Below are positions 1-8,054 of a stretch of 12,216 nucleotides of DNA, in pieces; the first letter of the stretch is position 1; each line of letters starts with the position of its first letter. This DNA comes from Candidatus Sulfotelmatobacter sp. (lineage in GTDB: Bacteria; Acidobacteriota; Terriglobia; Terriglobales; Acidobacteriaceae), in NCBI GenBank assembly GCA_030037515.1, contig JASHRE010000384.1, positions 1 through 12,216 on the forward strand. The letters are read 5' to 3'. The notes below the pieces were generated by a model that was given only the letters and a program-made list of their open reading frames with translations, was not told where the DNA came from and made no database searches. Made by a program: the position numbers and the translations under genes.

Positions 1-94
1 TGTCATCGATCATCTGAAAACGTAGTTTTCTGAACTCCTGCCGGATCACGGCCTTTGAATTGCCTGTCTCTTCGGAGACTGGGATTAGTATCAT
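1..94 (-). CDS. Possible 5' end of an unidentified minus-strand gene (partial)
   Basis: On the minus strand an ATG at 94-92 opens a frame of 31 codons that is still open at the left edge, so any gene would continue outside the window. The frame also extends upstream of this ATG without a stop to about 165. The peptide begins MILIPVSEETGNSK and continues as a charged, helix-like stretch ending in QMIDD. A purine-rich GGGGAGG directly abuts the ATG, which is too close for an ideal ribosome site. I do not recognise the family. The composition looks protein-like, but 31 residues are too few to decide. It could be a chance open frame. Confidence 0.2.
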   Translation of the reverse strand, partial: MILIPVSEETGNSKAVIRQEFRKLRFQMIDD

Positions 95-640
95 CCTCCC
101 CACGTCGTCCGCATCTCCCGTACCCTCTTGTGTGCGATGAGCTTGCCGGGTGAGTTCGTTCGCTGTGACTCATCGCCACCCTTGGACGATTTCCACAATT
201 TGGTGCCCTGCGGCGGGGCGATCAAGAGATTTTGGCCGGTTCAAAAAAGTACGTTTTTACATGATCGCCAACAAGCGGAACGAGGATGCGAACACAATGA
301 GACGGAACGACGAGAACGGCGCCGTGATCTGCGTCTGTTTATATATCGCGCTATATCGCGCTGTTGGGTTGCCTGGCGTTTTTGTGGGTCTGGAGGTGAC
401 GGGCATTCGGGCACCGTTTGACAGTGAGATTTGGGTGGATTTCTTGGGCCCGGCAAGCATTTCCGCACTGCGACGCTCATCGGCTCGCCTGCCGCACAGT
501 CGTCCGGTGCGATTGCATCGATCACGCAAACACACCAGCCGGATCCCGCACGGCAAATTCGTACTGAGTTTTGAACATGAAGCCGGCCATTGAACGCGCC
601 CTTCTCACTCCGGCGGTCGTGCTCCACTCCCTAAGCTTGT
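95..640. other. Apparent non-coding stretch
   Basis: I see no convincing gene here. Several overlapping frames on both strands are open (for example 128-421 and 150-593 on plus, 241-627 on minus). Their translations are rich in Arg, Ser, Cys and His without domain motifs, and none has a good ribosome site. The only internal structure noted is a 10-base tandem duplication at 342-361. The stretch may be decayed coding DNA related to the remnant that follows. Confidence 0.5.
342..361. repeat. Two-copy 10-bp tandem repeat
   Basis: TATATCGCGC occurs twice head to tail (342-351 and 352-361). The unit includes the self-complementary CGCG and TATA steps. It is short enough to be a chance or slippage duplication, and no function is evident. 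Confidence 0.6.
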
Positions 641-877
641 ACGGCACAGTCCGCTGAGCGACGAAACGGAAGCGTCTCGCCGCGGCTACTGAAAGTGTTG
701 CCGAAAACGGCAAATCAGTATCTGATCGACGGCAAAATTTCGGTTGACGCCGACGATTATTGCATCGTTCGGATTGAAGGCCAGCCTGCACGGAATCCTT
801 CCTTCCGGGTAGACCGCGTTCATTTTGTGCACACGTACCAGAAAGTGGGGCCTTTCTGGTTCGCTTCAGCAACCCCC
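641..877 (+). pseudogene. Decayed fragment of a LolA-like outer-membrane lipoprotein-sorting protein
   Basis: In the frame of 641, about 75 residues read like the C-terminal half of the LolA/LolB-fold outer-membrane lipoprotein-sorting family as I remember it from Acidobacteriota. The stretch includes LLKVLPKTANQYLIDGKISV, then VDADDYCIVRIEGQPARNPS, then HFVHTYQKVGPFWF. Family members in this region typically read GK.WVDAEDYAIVRIEG, PAKNPSFW and F.HTYQKVGPFWFPA. An in-frame stop lies at 632-634, no start or signal peptide is present upstream, and after about 877 the expected continuation is not seen in any frame. I therefore read it as a remnant rather than a short gene. The family call is from pattern memory. 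An open frame beginning with GTG at 695 exists but has no good ribosome site and an unrelated tail to 1033. Confidence 0.45.
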
Positions 878-906
878 ACGCCAGTCTCTTTTCCTCCCCG
901 GCCTAG

Positions 907-1013
907 TTTCGACAGTTTTGACAGTCGGAACATTACCTGCTCAGATTCCGGGAAAAGCCCCTTCATTCGGCTTTCCAACTGTCGACGCTTCTTTCGACAG
1001 TGTCAACTTGGAA
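907..1013. promoter_or_regulatory. Dyad and direct-repeat cluster upstream of the efflux operon, possible operator
   Basis: TTTCGACAGT occurs twice (907-916 and 992-1001), and the core GACAGT a third time at 920-925. ACTGTCGA (978-985) and TCGACAGT (994-1001) form a perfect 8-bp inverted repeat around an 8-base spacer. Outside it, TTCCAA (973-978) pairs with TTGGAA (1008-1013). A further imperfect hairpin joins GGAAAAGCC (951-959) to GGCTTTCC (969-976). This density of dyads just before the operon suggests a regulator binding site, possibly for a repressor encoded elsewhere. The regulator and function are inferred. Confidence 0.4.
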
Positions 1014-1028
1014 ACGCGATGCTATCAA
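1000..1028 (+). promoter_or_regulatory. Candidate sigma-70-type promoter for the efflux operon
   Basis: GTGTCA (1000-1005; 4 of 6 to the -35 consensus) is followed after 17 bases by TATCAA (1023-1028; 4 of 6 to the -10 consensus). Transcription would start near 1035, giving a leader of about 80 bases before the chosen ATG. The -35 box overlaps the right arm of the 978-1001 inverted repeat, a usual place for a repressor operator. An alternative -35 TTGACA at 918-923 is perfect but has only a weak TCAGAT -10 box at 941-946. Confidence 0.3.
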
Positions 1029-1105
1029 TCTAATTTCTGAGATTTCAACGACTTGCGGCTTCGCGGGTTTGGCACTTGCCTTGCCTTTGTCAACCGCGTG
1101 AGGAC

Positions 1106-1110
1106 AAGGA
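1106..1110 (+). promoter_or_regulatory. Ribosome binding site that fixes the adaptor start
   Basis: AAGGA lies five bases before the ATG at 1116. It favours that start over the in-frame TTG at 1053, which has no comparable site and would bury the lipoprotein signal 21 residues inside the protein. Confidence 0.6.
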
Positions 1111-1115
1111 ACATC

Positions 1116-2255
1116 ATGCTGAAGAATTCTCTAGCTCTGCTTTCAGCGGCTTTGTTGGTGGATGCATTCGGTTGCAGCAACGGTAAGGTGCGGGCGGCCA
1201 CTCCACCTGCCCCACCGGTGGTCGAAGTCGCACCGGTCATTCAGAAAGATGTGCCGCTTCAGGGCGAGTGGGTAGGAACGCTCGAAGGCTACGTCAATGC
1301 GCAGATCCAACCTCAGGTGAGCGGCTATCTGATTCGGCAGGACTATCAGGAAGGCGCACTCGTCAAAAAGGGTCAGCTCTTGTTTGAGATTGATCCCCGG
1401 CCATTCCAAGCCGTGCTCGATCAAGCCAGAGGGCAATTGGCACAGGCTGAGGCGCAGATGGCGAACGCCGAGTTGAACGTGAAGCGTGACATTCCGGAAG
1501 CGGAAGCTCACGCCATACCCCAGAGCCAGCTCGATACCGACACACAGTCGCTCCGCGCGGCGAAAGCCTCTGTCGAGGCGGATCAAGCGGCAGTCGAACA
1601 AGCCAGCATAAATCTCGGCTACACCAAAGTCACGTCCCTGATCGACGGAATTGCCGGCATCAACACTGTGCAAGTCGGCAACCTAGTGGGACCGTCTGCC
1701 GTCTTCACCGCCGTTTCGCAAGTGAGTCCGATTAAAGTCTATTTCCCCATCAGCGAACAGGAATACCTGGGCATGGCGGACGGCGGCGGTCCGGGGAGCG
1801 TGGACTTTATCACGCACGCCTCGCGAATCCCCTTGCAGTTGACGCTGGCGGACGGGAGTGTCTACCCGCACCCCGGCAGAATCATCTTCGCCGATCGCCA
1901 AGTAAACACGCAGACCGGAACCATTCAGATCGTGGGCGAGTTCCCCAACTCCAAAAATCTGTTGCGACCGGGCCAGTACGCACGCGTTCGGGCGCCAACC
2001 GGAAACATTGCGGGAGCACTGCTGGTCCCTCAGGCGGCGGTGAATCAGCAACAAGGAACGTATCAGGTAACTTTGGTCGACACCGATAACCGTGCGCAGT
2101 TGCGTACTGTAGAGGTCGGCCCCAGAGTAGGCACGCTTTGGGTGATCACATCCGGACTGAAGCCGGGAGAACGCGTCGTGGCGGTTGGTGCGGACAAGGC
2201 AAAAGCAGGCGAACTGGTCAATCCCACGACGTACAAAGAAGCAGAGGAGCGGTAG
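1116..2255 (+). CDS. RND efflux periplasmic adaptor (membrane fusion lipoprotein, AcrA/MexE type)
   Basis: This is the periplasmic adaptor of a tripartite efflux pump, joining the inner-membrane RND pump to the outer-membrane channel. From ATG 1116 it has 379 residues, the usual length. Residues 1-19 form a signal peptide and Cys20 is the likely lipidated residue. The preceding AFG is an imperfect lipobox, so lipidation is probable but not certain. The first barrel-sandwich half holds the lipoyl-like motif QPQVSGYLIRQDYQEGALVK (about 66-85), followed by KGQLLFEIDPRPF. An alpha-hairpin of heptad-rich Ala/Gln/Glu sequence runs from about 97 to 165, and the second lipoyl half follows (INLGYTKVTSLIDGIAG, about 165-181). 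Beta-barrel and membrane-proximal domains follow, with LRPGQYARVRAP near 283-294 and a C-terminal GLKPGERVV motif near 347. It ends three bases before the pump gene, whose ribosome site lies in its last codons. I recognise the family confidently but not the substrate. Confidence 0.93.
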   Translation: MLKNSLALLSAALLVDAFGCSNGKVRAATPPAPPVVEVAPVIQKDVPLQGEWVGTLEGYVNAQIQPQVSGYLIRQDYQEGALVKKGQLLFEIDPRPFQAVLDQARGQLAQAEAQMANAELNVKRDIPEAEAHAIPQSQLDTDTQSLRAAKASVEADQAAVEQASINLGYTKVTSLIDGIAGINTVQVGNLVGPSAVFTAVSQVSPIKVYFPISEQEYLGMADGGGPGSVDFITHASRIPLQLTLADGSVYPHPGRIIFADRQVNTQTGTIQIVGEFPNSKNLLRPGQYARVRAPTGNIAGALLVPQAAVNQQQGTYQVTLVDTDNRAQLRTVEVGPRVGTLWVITSGLKPGERVVAVGADKAKAGELVNPTTYKEAEER

Positions 2256-2258
2256 GCC

Positions 2259-5200
2259 ATGGCGAACTTTTTCATTCGACGCCCCATCGTCGCGATCGTG
2301 ATTGCGATCCTCACCGTCATAGTGGGCGTAATCACGATCCTCACCTTGCCGGTGGCGCAGTTCCCACAGATCGCTCCCCCCGAGATCAGGTTGCAAGCTA
2401 ACTATCCCGGTGCAGATGCAGAGACCCTCGAACAAGCGGTTGACGTACCCATCGAGCAGCAAGTCAGCGGCGTCGACAACATGAGCTATATGTACTCGCT
2501 AAACGCCACCGCGAACCAGCAAACGACCTTAATCGTCGATTTCGATCTCAAGACTGACCCCAACACGGATCTGCTGCTCACGCAGTCGCGCCAGCAACTG
2601 GCGAATGGTCAGTTGCCGCCCGAAGTGAACAATTACGGTATCACTCTCAAGAAGTCGACGACTGCTCCGCTCGTGCTGATCGCGCTCTACTCCCCGCACG
2701 GCACCCGTGATTCGAACTACCTGGCTAATTATGCATACATCAACCTCAATGATCCGATCGCCCGCTCCTACGGCGTCGGCCAGACGCAGATCTTCGGCTC
2801 GGGCCAGTATGCCATGAGGCTGTGGGTGAAGCCGGATCGGCTGGCGAAGCTTGGTATCACCGTCACCGACATCGGGAACGCGCTTCAAGCCCAGAACACT
2901 GTGAATCCAGCCGGCCAGATCGGCGGCGAGCCAGCTCAGAGCAACCAGCAGTTCACCTATGCCGTGCTGGCTCAAGGGCGACTGACAACCCCAGAACAAT
3001 TCGGCGACGTTATCGTGCGTGAAGCACCGAACGGCGGAACGGTTCGCCTCAGAGACGTGGCGCGCGTGGAGCTAGGCACGCAGGACTACAGCATCATAGG
3101 TCGCCTAAACGGCAGGCCCAGCGCCATTATTGCGGTCTACCAATTGCCTGGAACCAACGCGGTTCAAACGGTTGCGGGCGTGCGGAAACTCATGGCCCAG
3201 ATGAAGCAACGCTTCCCGCAAGACGTTGACTACACGGTTTCGCTCGACCAGACTCTCCCGGTCACGGAGGGCATGAAAGAGATCCTTTGGACCCTCGTGA
3301 TCGCGCTTGTGCTGGTAATTTTTGTCGTCTACCTCTTTCTGCAAGACTGGCGCGCGACGCTGATTCCTATGCTGGCTGTTCCAGTCTCGTTGGTGGGAAC
3401 CTTCATTCTCTTCCCGTTGGTCGGCTTCTCGATCAACACGCTTTCGTTGTTCGGATTGGTGCTCGCGATCGGACTCGTGGTCGATGACGCTATCGTAGTT
3501 GTAGAAGGAGTGCAGCACCACATCGAGGAAGGTTTGGCTCCGAAAGATGCCGCCCGAAAAGCAATGCAAGAACTTTCGGGCCCGGTCGTGGGTATTGCTC
3601 TCGTATTGGCTTCGGTATTCGTGCCAACAGCCTTCATTCCCGGTATCACCGGCAGGCTGTATCAGCAGTTTGCCTTGACGATCGCGATCTCGGTGATGTT
3701 GTCAGCGTTTAACGCTCTCACGCTAAGCCCGGCACTTGCCGGATTATTGCTGAAGCCCAAGAAAGAGGCTCGTGGACCGCTGGGAAAATTCTTTGCCCGG
3801 TTCAATGCGTACTTTGAGCGCTCTACCGACAGCTTTGTCCGTTGGTCCGGTGACCTGATTCGCAAGGCCGCCGTGGTAATGGTGCTGCTGGTAGTCGCAG
3901 GTACCGCAGCATGGATCTTTAGCAAACATCTGCCGACCAGCTTTTTGCCTGATGAAGACCAGGGTTACATGTACATCGATATGCAACTTCCCAGGTCGGC
4001 CTCCATGGAACGCACTAGCGCGGCCGCGAAGCAGGTGGAAGAAGTTCTCGCCAAGACGCCGGGGGTCCAATACACGACCAGCGTCATCGGTTTCAGCTTG
4101 CTGAGTTACGTCCGGACCAGCTACAACGGCTTCTTTTTTGTGAGCCTGAAACCCTGGGAAGCTCGTAAAAGCCAGAGCGAACAATATCAAGCAATCAAGG
4201 CACGTTTGAACCGGGAGCTCAGTCGTCTGCCGGCGGGGACAGTTTTCGCTTTCTCGCCACCGGCGATTCCCGGCGTCGGCACTGCGGGCGGCGTCACGTT
4301 TGTGCTAGAGGATCGCGCCGGAAAAGATGTCAGGTTTCTTAGCGATAACCTGAATAAGTTTATGGCGGCTGCTCGGAAGCGCCCTGAGCTGGGCAGGGTC
4401 AGCACCACGTTTATCCCGAGCGTGCCGCAAGAGTTCATCAATGTGGACAAGGACAAGGTCTTGAAGCAGGGCGTGAACTTGACGGACGTTTACAACACCA
4501 TCCAAGCCTACATGGGCGGTTTGTTCGTCAACTACTACAACGATTTCGGCCGGACCTGGCAGGTGTATGTAGAAGCCGAAGCGCCCTACCGTTCGACCAC
4601 CGACGATCTCGGCCAATTCTATGTCCGCAACAGCCAAGGGCAGACGGTGCCGCTTTCTGCGTTGGCAAGATTCGAGAACCGTTCCGGTCCCGAGTTCACC
4701 ATGCGCTACAACGAGTATCGTTCGGCGCAGATCAATGCGAGTGCTGCGCCCGGCTACAGCGCCGATCAAGCTTCGGCCGCCCTAGAAGACGTTTTCAAGC
4801 AGACGATGCCTCGCGAAATGGGTTTCGACTACATAGGCATGTCTTACCAGGAACAAAAAGCGCGCGCGGGAGTCTCGCCGTCGGTCATTTTCGGGTTTTC
4901 GCTCCTTTTTGTTTTCCTGATTCTGGCAGCCCTCTATGAGAGCTGGACCGTGCCTTTTAGCGTACTGCTCAGCACTCCGGTCGCGGTCTTCGGGGCTCTC
5001 GCTGCCCTCTGGCTCCGCCGCTTCGTACTGGGACTGTTCTTGCCTGTATACATGGTTCAAATCGAGAACGATGTCTACGCCCAGATTGGCCTGGTCATGC
5101 TCATCGGCTTGGCTGCCAAGAACTCGATTCTGATCGTGGCCTTTGCCAAGGAGGACTACGAACGCGGTATGTCGATCGTCGATGCGGCACTGTCCGCCGC

Positions 5201-5459
5201 CAGGCTTCGCTTCCGGCCGCTCATGATGACCGCGCTCGCCTTTATTCTCGGCTGCGTGCCGCTCTGGACGGCTTCCGGAGCAGGTTCGGTGGCACGCCAG
5301 ATCATGGGTACGGCGGTAATTGGAGGAATGCTGGCGGAGACCTTCATCGGTAGATTCTTTGTTCCCGCGATTTTCTATGTGGTTGAGAAAGTCTCCGGCG
5401 CTGATCGAAGAGCAGCATTATCACTGGCTCCCGCCGCAGCACCCAGTCAAGGTGACTAA
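2259..5459 (+). CDS. RND multidrug efflux transporter, HAE-1 family inner-membrane pump (AcrB/MexF type)
   Basis: This inner-membrane proton antiporter binds hydrophobic or amphiphilic compounds in its periplasmic domain and passes them to the outer-membrane channel. It has 1066 residues, against about 1040-1060 for the family. The N-terminus is canonical (MANFFIRRPIVAIVIAIL, TM1). Proton-relay residues are present: Asp409-Asp410 in TM4 (GLVVDDAIVVVE), Lys954 in TM10 (GLAAKNSILIV), and Arg984 and Thr991 in TM11. The periplasmic porter loops are about 30-340 and 560-875, including a Phe-rich loop near 611-628 that corresponds to the substrate-path region of AcrB. TM2-6 lie at about 340-500. 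A segment at about 917-936, before the conserved NDVYAQIGL, looks some 13 residues longer than in AcrB. GAGGAG (2244-2249) sits nine bases before the ATG, inside the adaptor gene. It is translationally coupled with its neighbours. Substrate is unknown. Confidence 0.96.
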   Translation: MANFFIRRPIVAIVIAILTVIVGVITILTLPVAQFPQIAPPEIRLQANYPGADAETLEQAVDVPIEQQVSGVDNMSYMYSLNATANQQTTLIVDFDLKTDPNTDLLLTQSRQQLANGQLPPEVNNYGITLKKSTTAPLVLIALYSPHGTRDSNYLANYAYINLNDPIARSYGVGQTQIFGSGQYAMRLWVKPDRLAKLGITVTDIGNALQAQNTVNPAGQIGGEPAQSNQQFTYAVLAQGRLTTPEQFGDVIVREAPNGGTVRLRDVARVELGTQDYSIIGRLNGRPSAIIAVYQLPGTNAVQTVAGVRKLMAQMKQRFPQDVDYTVSLDQTLPVTEGMKEILWTLVIALVLVIFVVYLFLQDWRATLIPMLAVPVSLVGTFILFPLVGFSINTLSLFGLVLAIGLVVDDAIVVVEGVQHHIEEGLAPKDAARKAMQELSGPVVGIALVLASVFVPTAFIPGITGRLYQQFALTIAISVMLSAFNALTLSPALAGLLLKPKKEARGPLGKFFARFNAYFERSTDSFVRWSGDLIRKAAVVMVLLVVAGTAAWIFSKHLPTSFLPDEDQGYMYIDMQLPRSASMERTSAAAKQVEEVLAKTPGVQYTTSVIGFSLLSYVRTSYNGFFFVSLKPWEARKSQSEQYQAIKARLNRELSRLPAGTVFAFSPPAIPGVGTAGGVTFVLEDRAGKDVRFLSDNLNKFMAAARKRPELGRVSTTFIPSVPQEFINVDKDKVLKQGVNLTDVYNTIQAYMGGLFVNYYNDFGRTWQVYVEAEAPYRSTTDDLGQFYVRNSQGQTVPLSALARFENRSGPEFTMRYNEYRSAQINASAAPGYSADQASAALEDVFKQTMPREMGFDYIGMSYQEQKARAGVSPSVIFGFSLLFVFLILAALYESWTVPFSVLLSTPVAVFGALAALWLRRFVLGLFLPVYMVQIENDVYAQIGLVMLIGLAAKNSILIVAFAKEDYERGMSIVDAALSAARLRFRPLMMTALAFILGCVPLWTASGAGSVARQIMGTAVIGGMLAETFIGRFFVPAIFYVVEKVSGADRRAALSLAPAAAPSQGD
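5449..5455 (+). promoter_or_regulatory. Ribosome binding site that fixes the outer-membrane factor start
   Basis: AAGGTGA, five bases before the ATG at 5461, lies within the last codons of the pump gene. It supports starting the outer-membrane factor at 5461 and not at the in-frame codon 5320, deep inside the pump gene. Confidence 0.55.
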
Positions 5460-5460
5460 T

Positions 5461-6858
5461 ATGAAGATGACTGCACTGTTTGGAATTGTTGCTGTGCTGG
5501 GCTTGATGTCCGGCTGCCTGATGGGGCCCAAATACCAGCGGCCTAGCGTCAACGTCCCGCAACAATACCGTGCGCCCGCACCGCAACAGGCCGCCGTGGC
5601 ATCGTCTCTGGGCAACGAAGATTGGTGGCAAGTGTACCAGGATCGATTGCTGGCGCAGCTGATCCACACCGCCATTGTGCAAAACTATGATGCGCGCATC
5701 GCCGCCGCCCGCGTGCTCGAAGCCCAGGCACAAGTCGGCATCACGCGCGCCAACCAGTTGCCCTCAGCGGGCGTAGGTGCAAACGTCTTCAGCGAGCAAA
5801 ACGCCAAGGTCACAAACCTCTTTCCCGCCTACGAGGTCAATGGCGGCGAACTGAACCTGTCGGTGATCTGGAATCTGGACTTCTGGGGGAAATACCGCCG
5901 ACAAACTGAGGCGGCTCGCGCCCAGTTACTCGCAACTGAGTGGGGACAGCGCGCGGTAATGTCCTCGCTGGTTGCTAATGTGGCGACAGCTTACTTCCAG
6001 CTTCGCGCGCTTGACGCTGAGCTTGAAATCACCAGGCGAACGCTGGCTTCGCGGCAGCAGTCCCTGCAGCTGACTCAGGTGCTTGAGAGCCACGGCGGGG
6101 CATCCGGCCTCGACGTGAGTCAATCGCAGCAACTCGTCTACACCGCCTCAGAAACGATTCCCGATCTCGAGCGGCAAATTCAGCAGCAGGAAAACGTTCT
6201 GAGCGTTCTGCTTGGCGAAAATCCCCAATCCATTCCTCGCGGCCGCGAGCTTACCGAGCAGCCCGTACCGCAGAACGTTCCCGCCGGACTTCCCTCGGAA
6301 TTACTCGAGCGCCGGCCGGACGTCCGCCAGGCAGAGGAGAACGTGGTCGCAGCCAACGCACAGATCGGCGTCGCCAAAGCCGCATTCTTCCCGAGCCTGT
6401 CGCTCACCGGCCTGGGAGGGCTAGAGAGCAACGCCTTGCACCAGTTCATCGCTCAACCCTCGGAGACTTGGTACGGAGCCTTCAGCGTAAGTCAGCCGGT
6501 TTTCCAGGGTGGGGCGCTTCGCTCCGGACTTCGGCTTGCCCGCGCCAACTGGCAAGAAGCTGTCCTCTCCTACCAGCAAACTGTGCAAAACTCTCTCGGT
6601 CAGGTTTCCAATTCGCTCGTCGCTTCTCAAAAAAACCGTGAATTCCGCGAGCAGCAGGAATTGCTCACCCAGGCGGCACAAACAACCGACCACCTGTCCG
6701 AAGTGCTGTATAAGAACGGCGGCGCCAGTTATCTCCAGGTGCTGACAAGCGAAACGAATTACTTCTCAGCCGAACTCAACCTGGTTGGGGCCCAGCTCAA
6801 CGAGCGTTTGGCCCTCGTGCAGCTTTACCAGGCGCTGGGAGGCGGCTGGCAGCAGTAA
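5461..6858 (+). CDS. Outer-membrane factor lipoprotein of RND efflux system (OprM/NodT family)
   Basis: This is the trimeric outer-membrane channel of the efflux pump, forming a beta-barrel and a long periplasmic alpha-tunnel that docks on the adaptor. From ATG 5461 it has 465 residues, normal for OprM-like proteins. The signal peptide ends in the lipobox LMSGC, giving lipidated Cys19, followed by the family hallmark MGPKYQRP. Two homologous OEP repeats are visible. The first includes a WW motif and the segment NYDARIAAARVLEAQAQVGI (about 75-94). The second repeats this pattern after LLERRPDVRQAEENVVAANA, at about residues 281-300. The end LVQLYQALGGGWQQ is the canonical OMF C-terminus. The start is one base after the pump stop codon, so the three genes form one transcript. 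A longer in-frame opening from 5320 exists but would place the lipoprotein signal 47 residues inside. No terminator with a T-run was found after the stop. Confidence 0.94.
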   Translation: MKMTALFGIVAVLGLMSGCLMGPKYQRPSVNVPQQYRAPAPQQAAVASSLGNEDWWQVYQDRLLAQLIHTAIVQNYDARIAAARVLEAQAQVGITRANQLPSAGVGANVFSEQNAKVTNLFPAYEVNGGELNLSVIWNLDFWGKYRRQTEAARAQLLATEWGQRAVMSSLVANVATAYFQLRALDAELEITRRTLASRQQSLQLTQVLESHGGASGLDVSQSQQLVYTASETIPDLERQIQQQENVLSVLLGENPQSIPRGRELTEQPVPQNVPAGLPSELLERRPDVRQAEENVVAANAQIGVAKAAFFPSLSLTGLGGLESNALHQFIAQPSETWYGAFSVSQPVFQGGALRSGLRLARANWQEAVLSYQQTVQNSLGQVSNSLVASQKNREFREQQELLTQAAQTTDHLSEVLYKNGGASYLQVLTSETNYFSAELNLVGAQLNERLALVQLYQALGGGWQQ

Positions 6859-7468
6859 GAAACGACAGCAACAGACAGGATGGGTGCGCGTGAGCCGGCA
6901 GCCGTTGCCAATCTTGAGCGGAGAGCTTGTCCATCCAATTCTTCGGCTCGGTTGTTTCGAGAATCTGGAGGGATGCAGCAGCATGAGATCATCGCGGCCG
7001 ACTGCATAACGTCACACTCAGTCCGAACAACAATTGTGAAAACCGTAGTCCATGTTCAGACATAATCAGGAAAAAACCCTAGCCACTGGGCCACAGTCAT
7101 CGGGCTCAGAGTCTTGAGAGCATGTTGGCACGGTAGTTCCGTCCAGACTGTCTGCCGGACAGCGACATCACGCCGCAGACTCAGGCAGCGCATGATGATG
7201 GCAAACCCGGTTGTCCCATCCACGACTCGACGGCAGATAGGGTACGAACCGTATTGCGACCAGTCAACTGCATGAGCTAAACGATCTGAGTGATCTTGTC
7301 TCCGTGTACTTCCCGCCATTCGTGATCTGCGCACTGCGAGTGGCTTGATGCGAGTCGATGATGTTGTAAGTTGGGGGCTTTAGGAGTTTCCCCTGCAAGC
7401 ACAACGTCCCCGATCCGCTATTCTCAGACAGCGGGCGCACCGCGTTTCGACATTTTCATGGAGGAAAT
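6859..7468. other. Non-coding interval between efflux operon and dps
   Basis: About 610 bases without a convincing gene. Open frames at 6880-7065 (plus) and 7056-7334 (minus, GTG start) lack ribosome sites and recognisable motifs. I see only minor dyads, for example CTGTC/GACAG around a five-base loop near 7148-7162 and the palindrome ACAATTGT near 7029-7036. There is no clear tRNA, terminator with T-run, insertion sequence end or CRISPR repeat. A promoter for dps should lie toward the right end, but I found no convincing -35/-10 pair. Confidence 0.5.
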
Positions 7469-7990
7469 ATGGCAAGACACACAGCTACTCCAACGCAACC
7501 TCAACACACGGACCGCGGGCAAGCGACAATCGACCTCAGCCACGATGCGGTTGAAGAAGTCTGTGCGGGCCTGCGGCCGTTGCTTGCGGATGTCTTCGCA
7601 CTTTATCTGAAGAGCAAGAATTTCCACTGGCACATGAGCGGTCCCCACTTCCGCGACTACCATCTTCTGCTCGACGAGCAGAGCGAGCAAATCTTTGAGA
7701 TGACTGACGACATCGCCGAGCGAGCACGCAAACTGGGCGGCACAACGCTCCACTCCATCTCCGACATCGCACGGCACCAGCGCTTGCACGACAACAATGA
7801 AGAGTCCGTAAGTCCGGAGGATATGCTGACCGAAGTCCACGCAGACAACAAACAACTCGCCGGCGAGTTGCGCATGATGCACGAAGTGTGCGAAAGGAAC
7901 GGCGACGTTGCCACCGCCAGCCTGATTGAAAACTGGATCGATGAAACCGAGCGTCGAGCCTGGTTCCTGGCAGAAGTGATCGTACGCTGA
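7469..7990 (+). CDS. dps: Dps-family ferritin-like DNA-protection / iron-storage protein
   Basis: Dps proteins form 12-subunit cytoplasmic shells that oxidise Fe(II), preferably with H2O2, and store it as ferric mineral, limiting hydroxyl-radical damage. Some also bind DNA. This one has 173 residues, typical length. The inter-subunit ferroxidase site is complete: His53 (in KNFHWHMSGPHF), His65 and Asp69 (YHLLLDE), Asp80 and Glu84 (MTDDIAERARKLGGT). These match E. coli His51, His63, Asp67, Asp78 and Glu82. The N-terminal tail of about 20 residues is hydrophilic with a few Arg, His and Gln residues and only modest positive charge, so DNA binding is uncertain. GGAGGAA (7460-7466) is a strong ribosome site just before the ATG. 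The gene stands alone between two operons, 139 bases before coxB. Its regulation is not evident from the sequence. Confidence 0.95.
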   Translation: MARHTATPTQPQHTDRGQATIDLSHDAVEEVCAGLRPLLADVFALYLKSKNFHWHMSGPHFRDYHLLLDEQSEQIFEMTDDIAERARKLGGTTLHSISDIARHQRLHDNNEESVSPEDMLTEVHADNKQLAGELRMMHEVCERNGDVATASLIENWIDETERRAWFLAEVIVR

Positions 7991-8054
7991 AGGTTCGGCG
8001 GCAACAGCGGGGACGACGATGGGCATTCGTGGCAACATCATTACGCGAAACTGG

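Noticed and set aside
128..627. Overlapping open frames on both strands before the efflux operon (128-421, 150-593, 241-627, 257-556)
   Set aside because: They overlap each other, have low-complexity Arg/Ser/Cys-rich translations, no domain motifs and no good ribosome sites.
1053..1115. Upstream TTG start for the adaptor, adding 21 residues
   Set aside because: The ATG at 1116 has AAGGA at correct spacing and gives a proper signal peptide. The extension would precede the signal sequence.
1683..2462. 259-residue open frame antisense to the adaptor/pump junction
   Set aside because: It spans two well-supported sense genes and shows no domain features.
5320..5460. Longer start for the outer-membrane factor inside the pump gene
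   Set aside because: It would overlap the pump by 140 bases and bury the lipoprotein signal. The ATG at 5461 has its own ribosome site.
7148..7162. CTGTC/GACAG dyad as terminator or attachment site
   Set aside because: Only five base pairs, no T-run, and no partner repeat or integrase gene in the window.
7056..7334. 92-residue minus-strand open frame between the efflux operon and dps
   Set aside because: GTG start without a ribosome site and no recognisable motif. I considered a transposase remnant but saw no catalytic or terminal-repeat signature.
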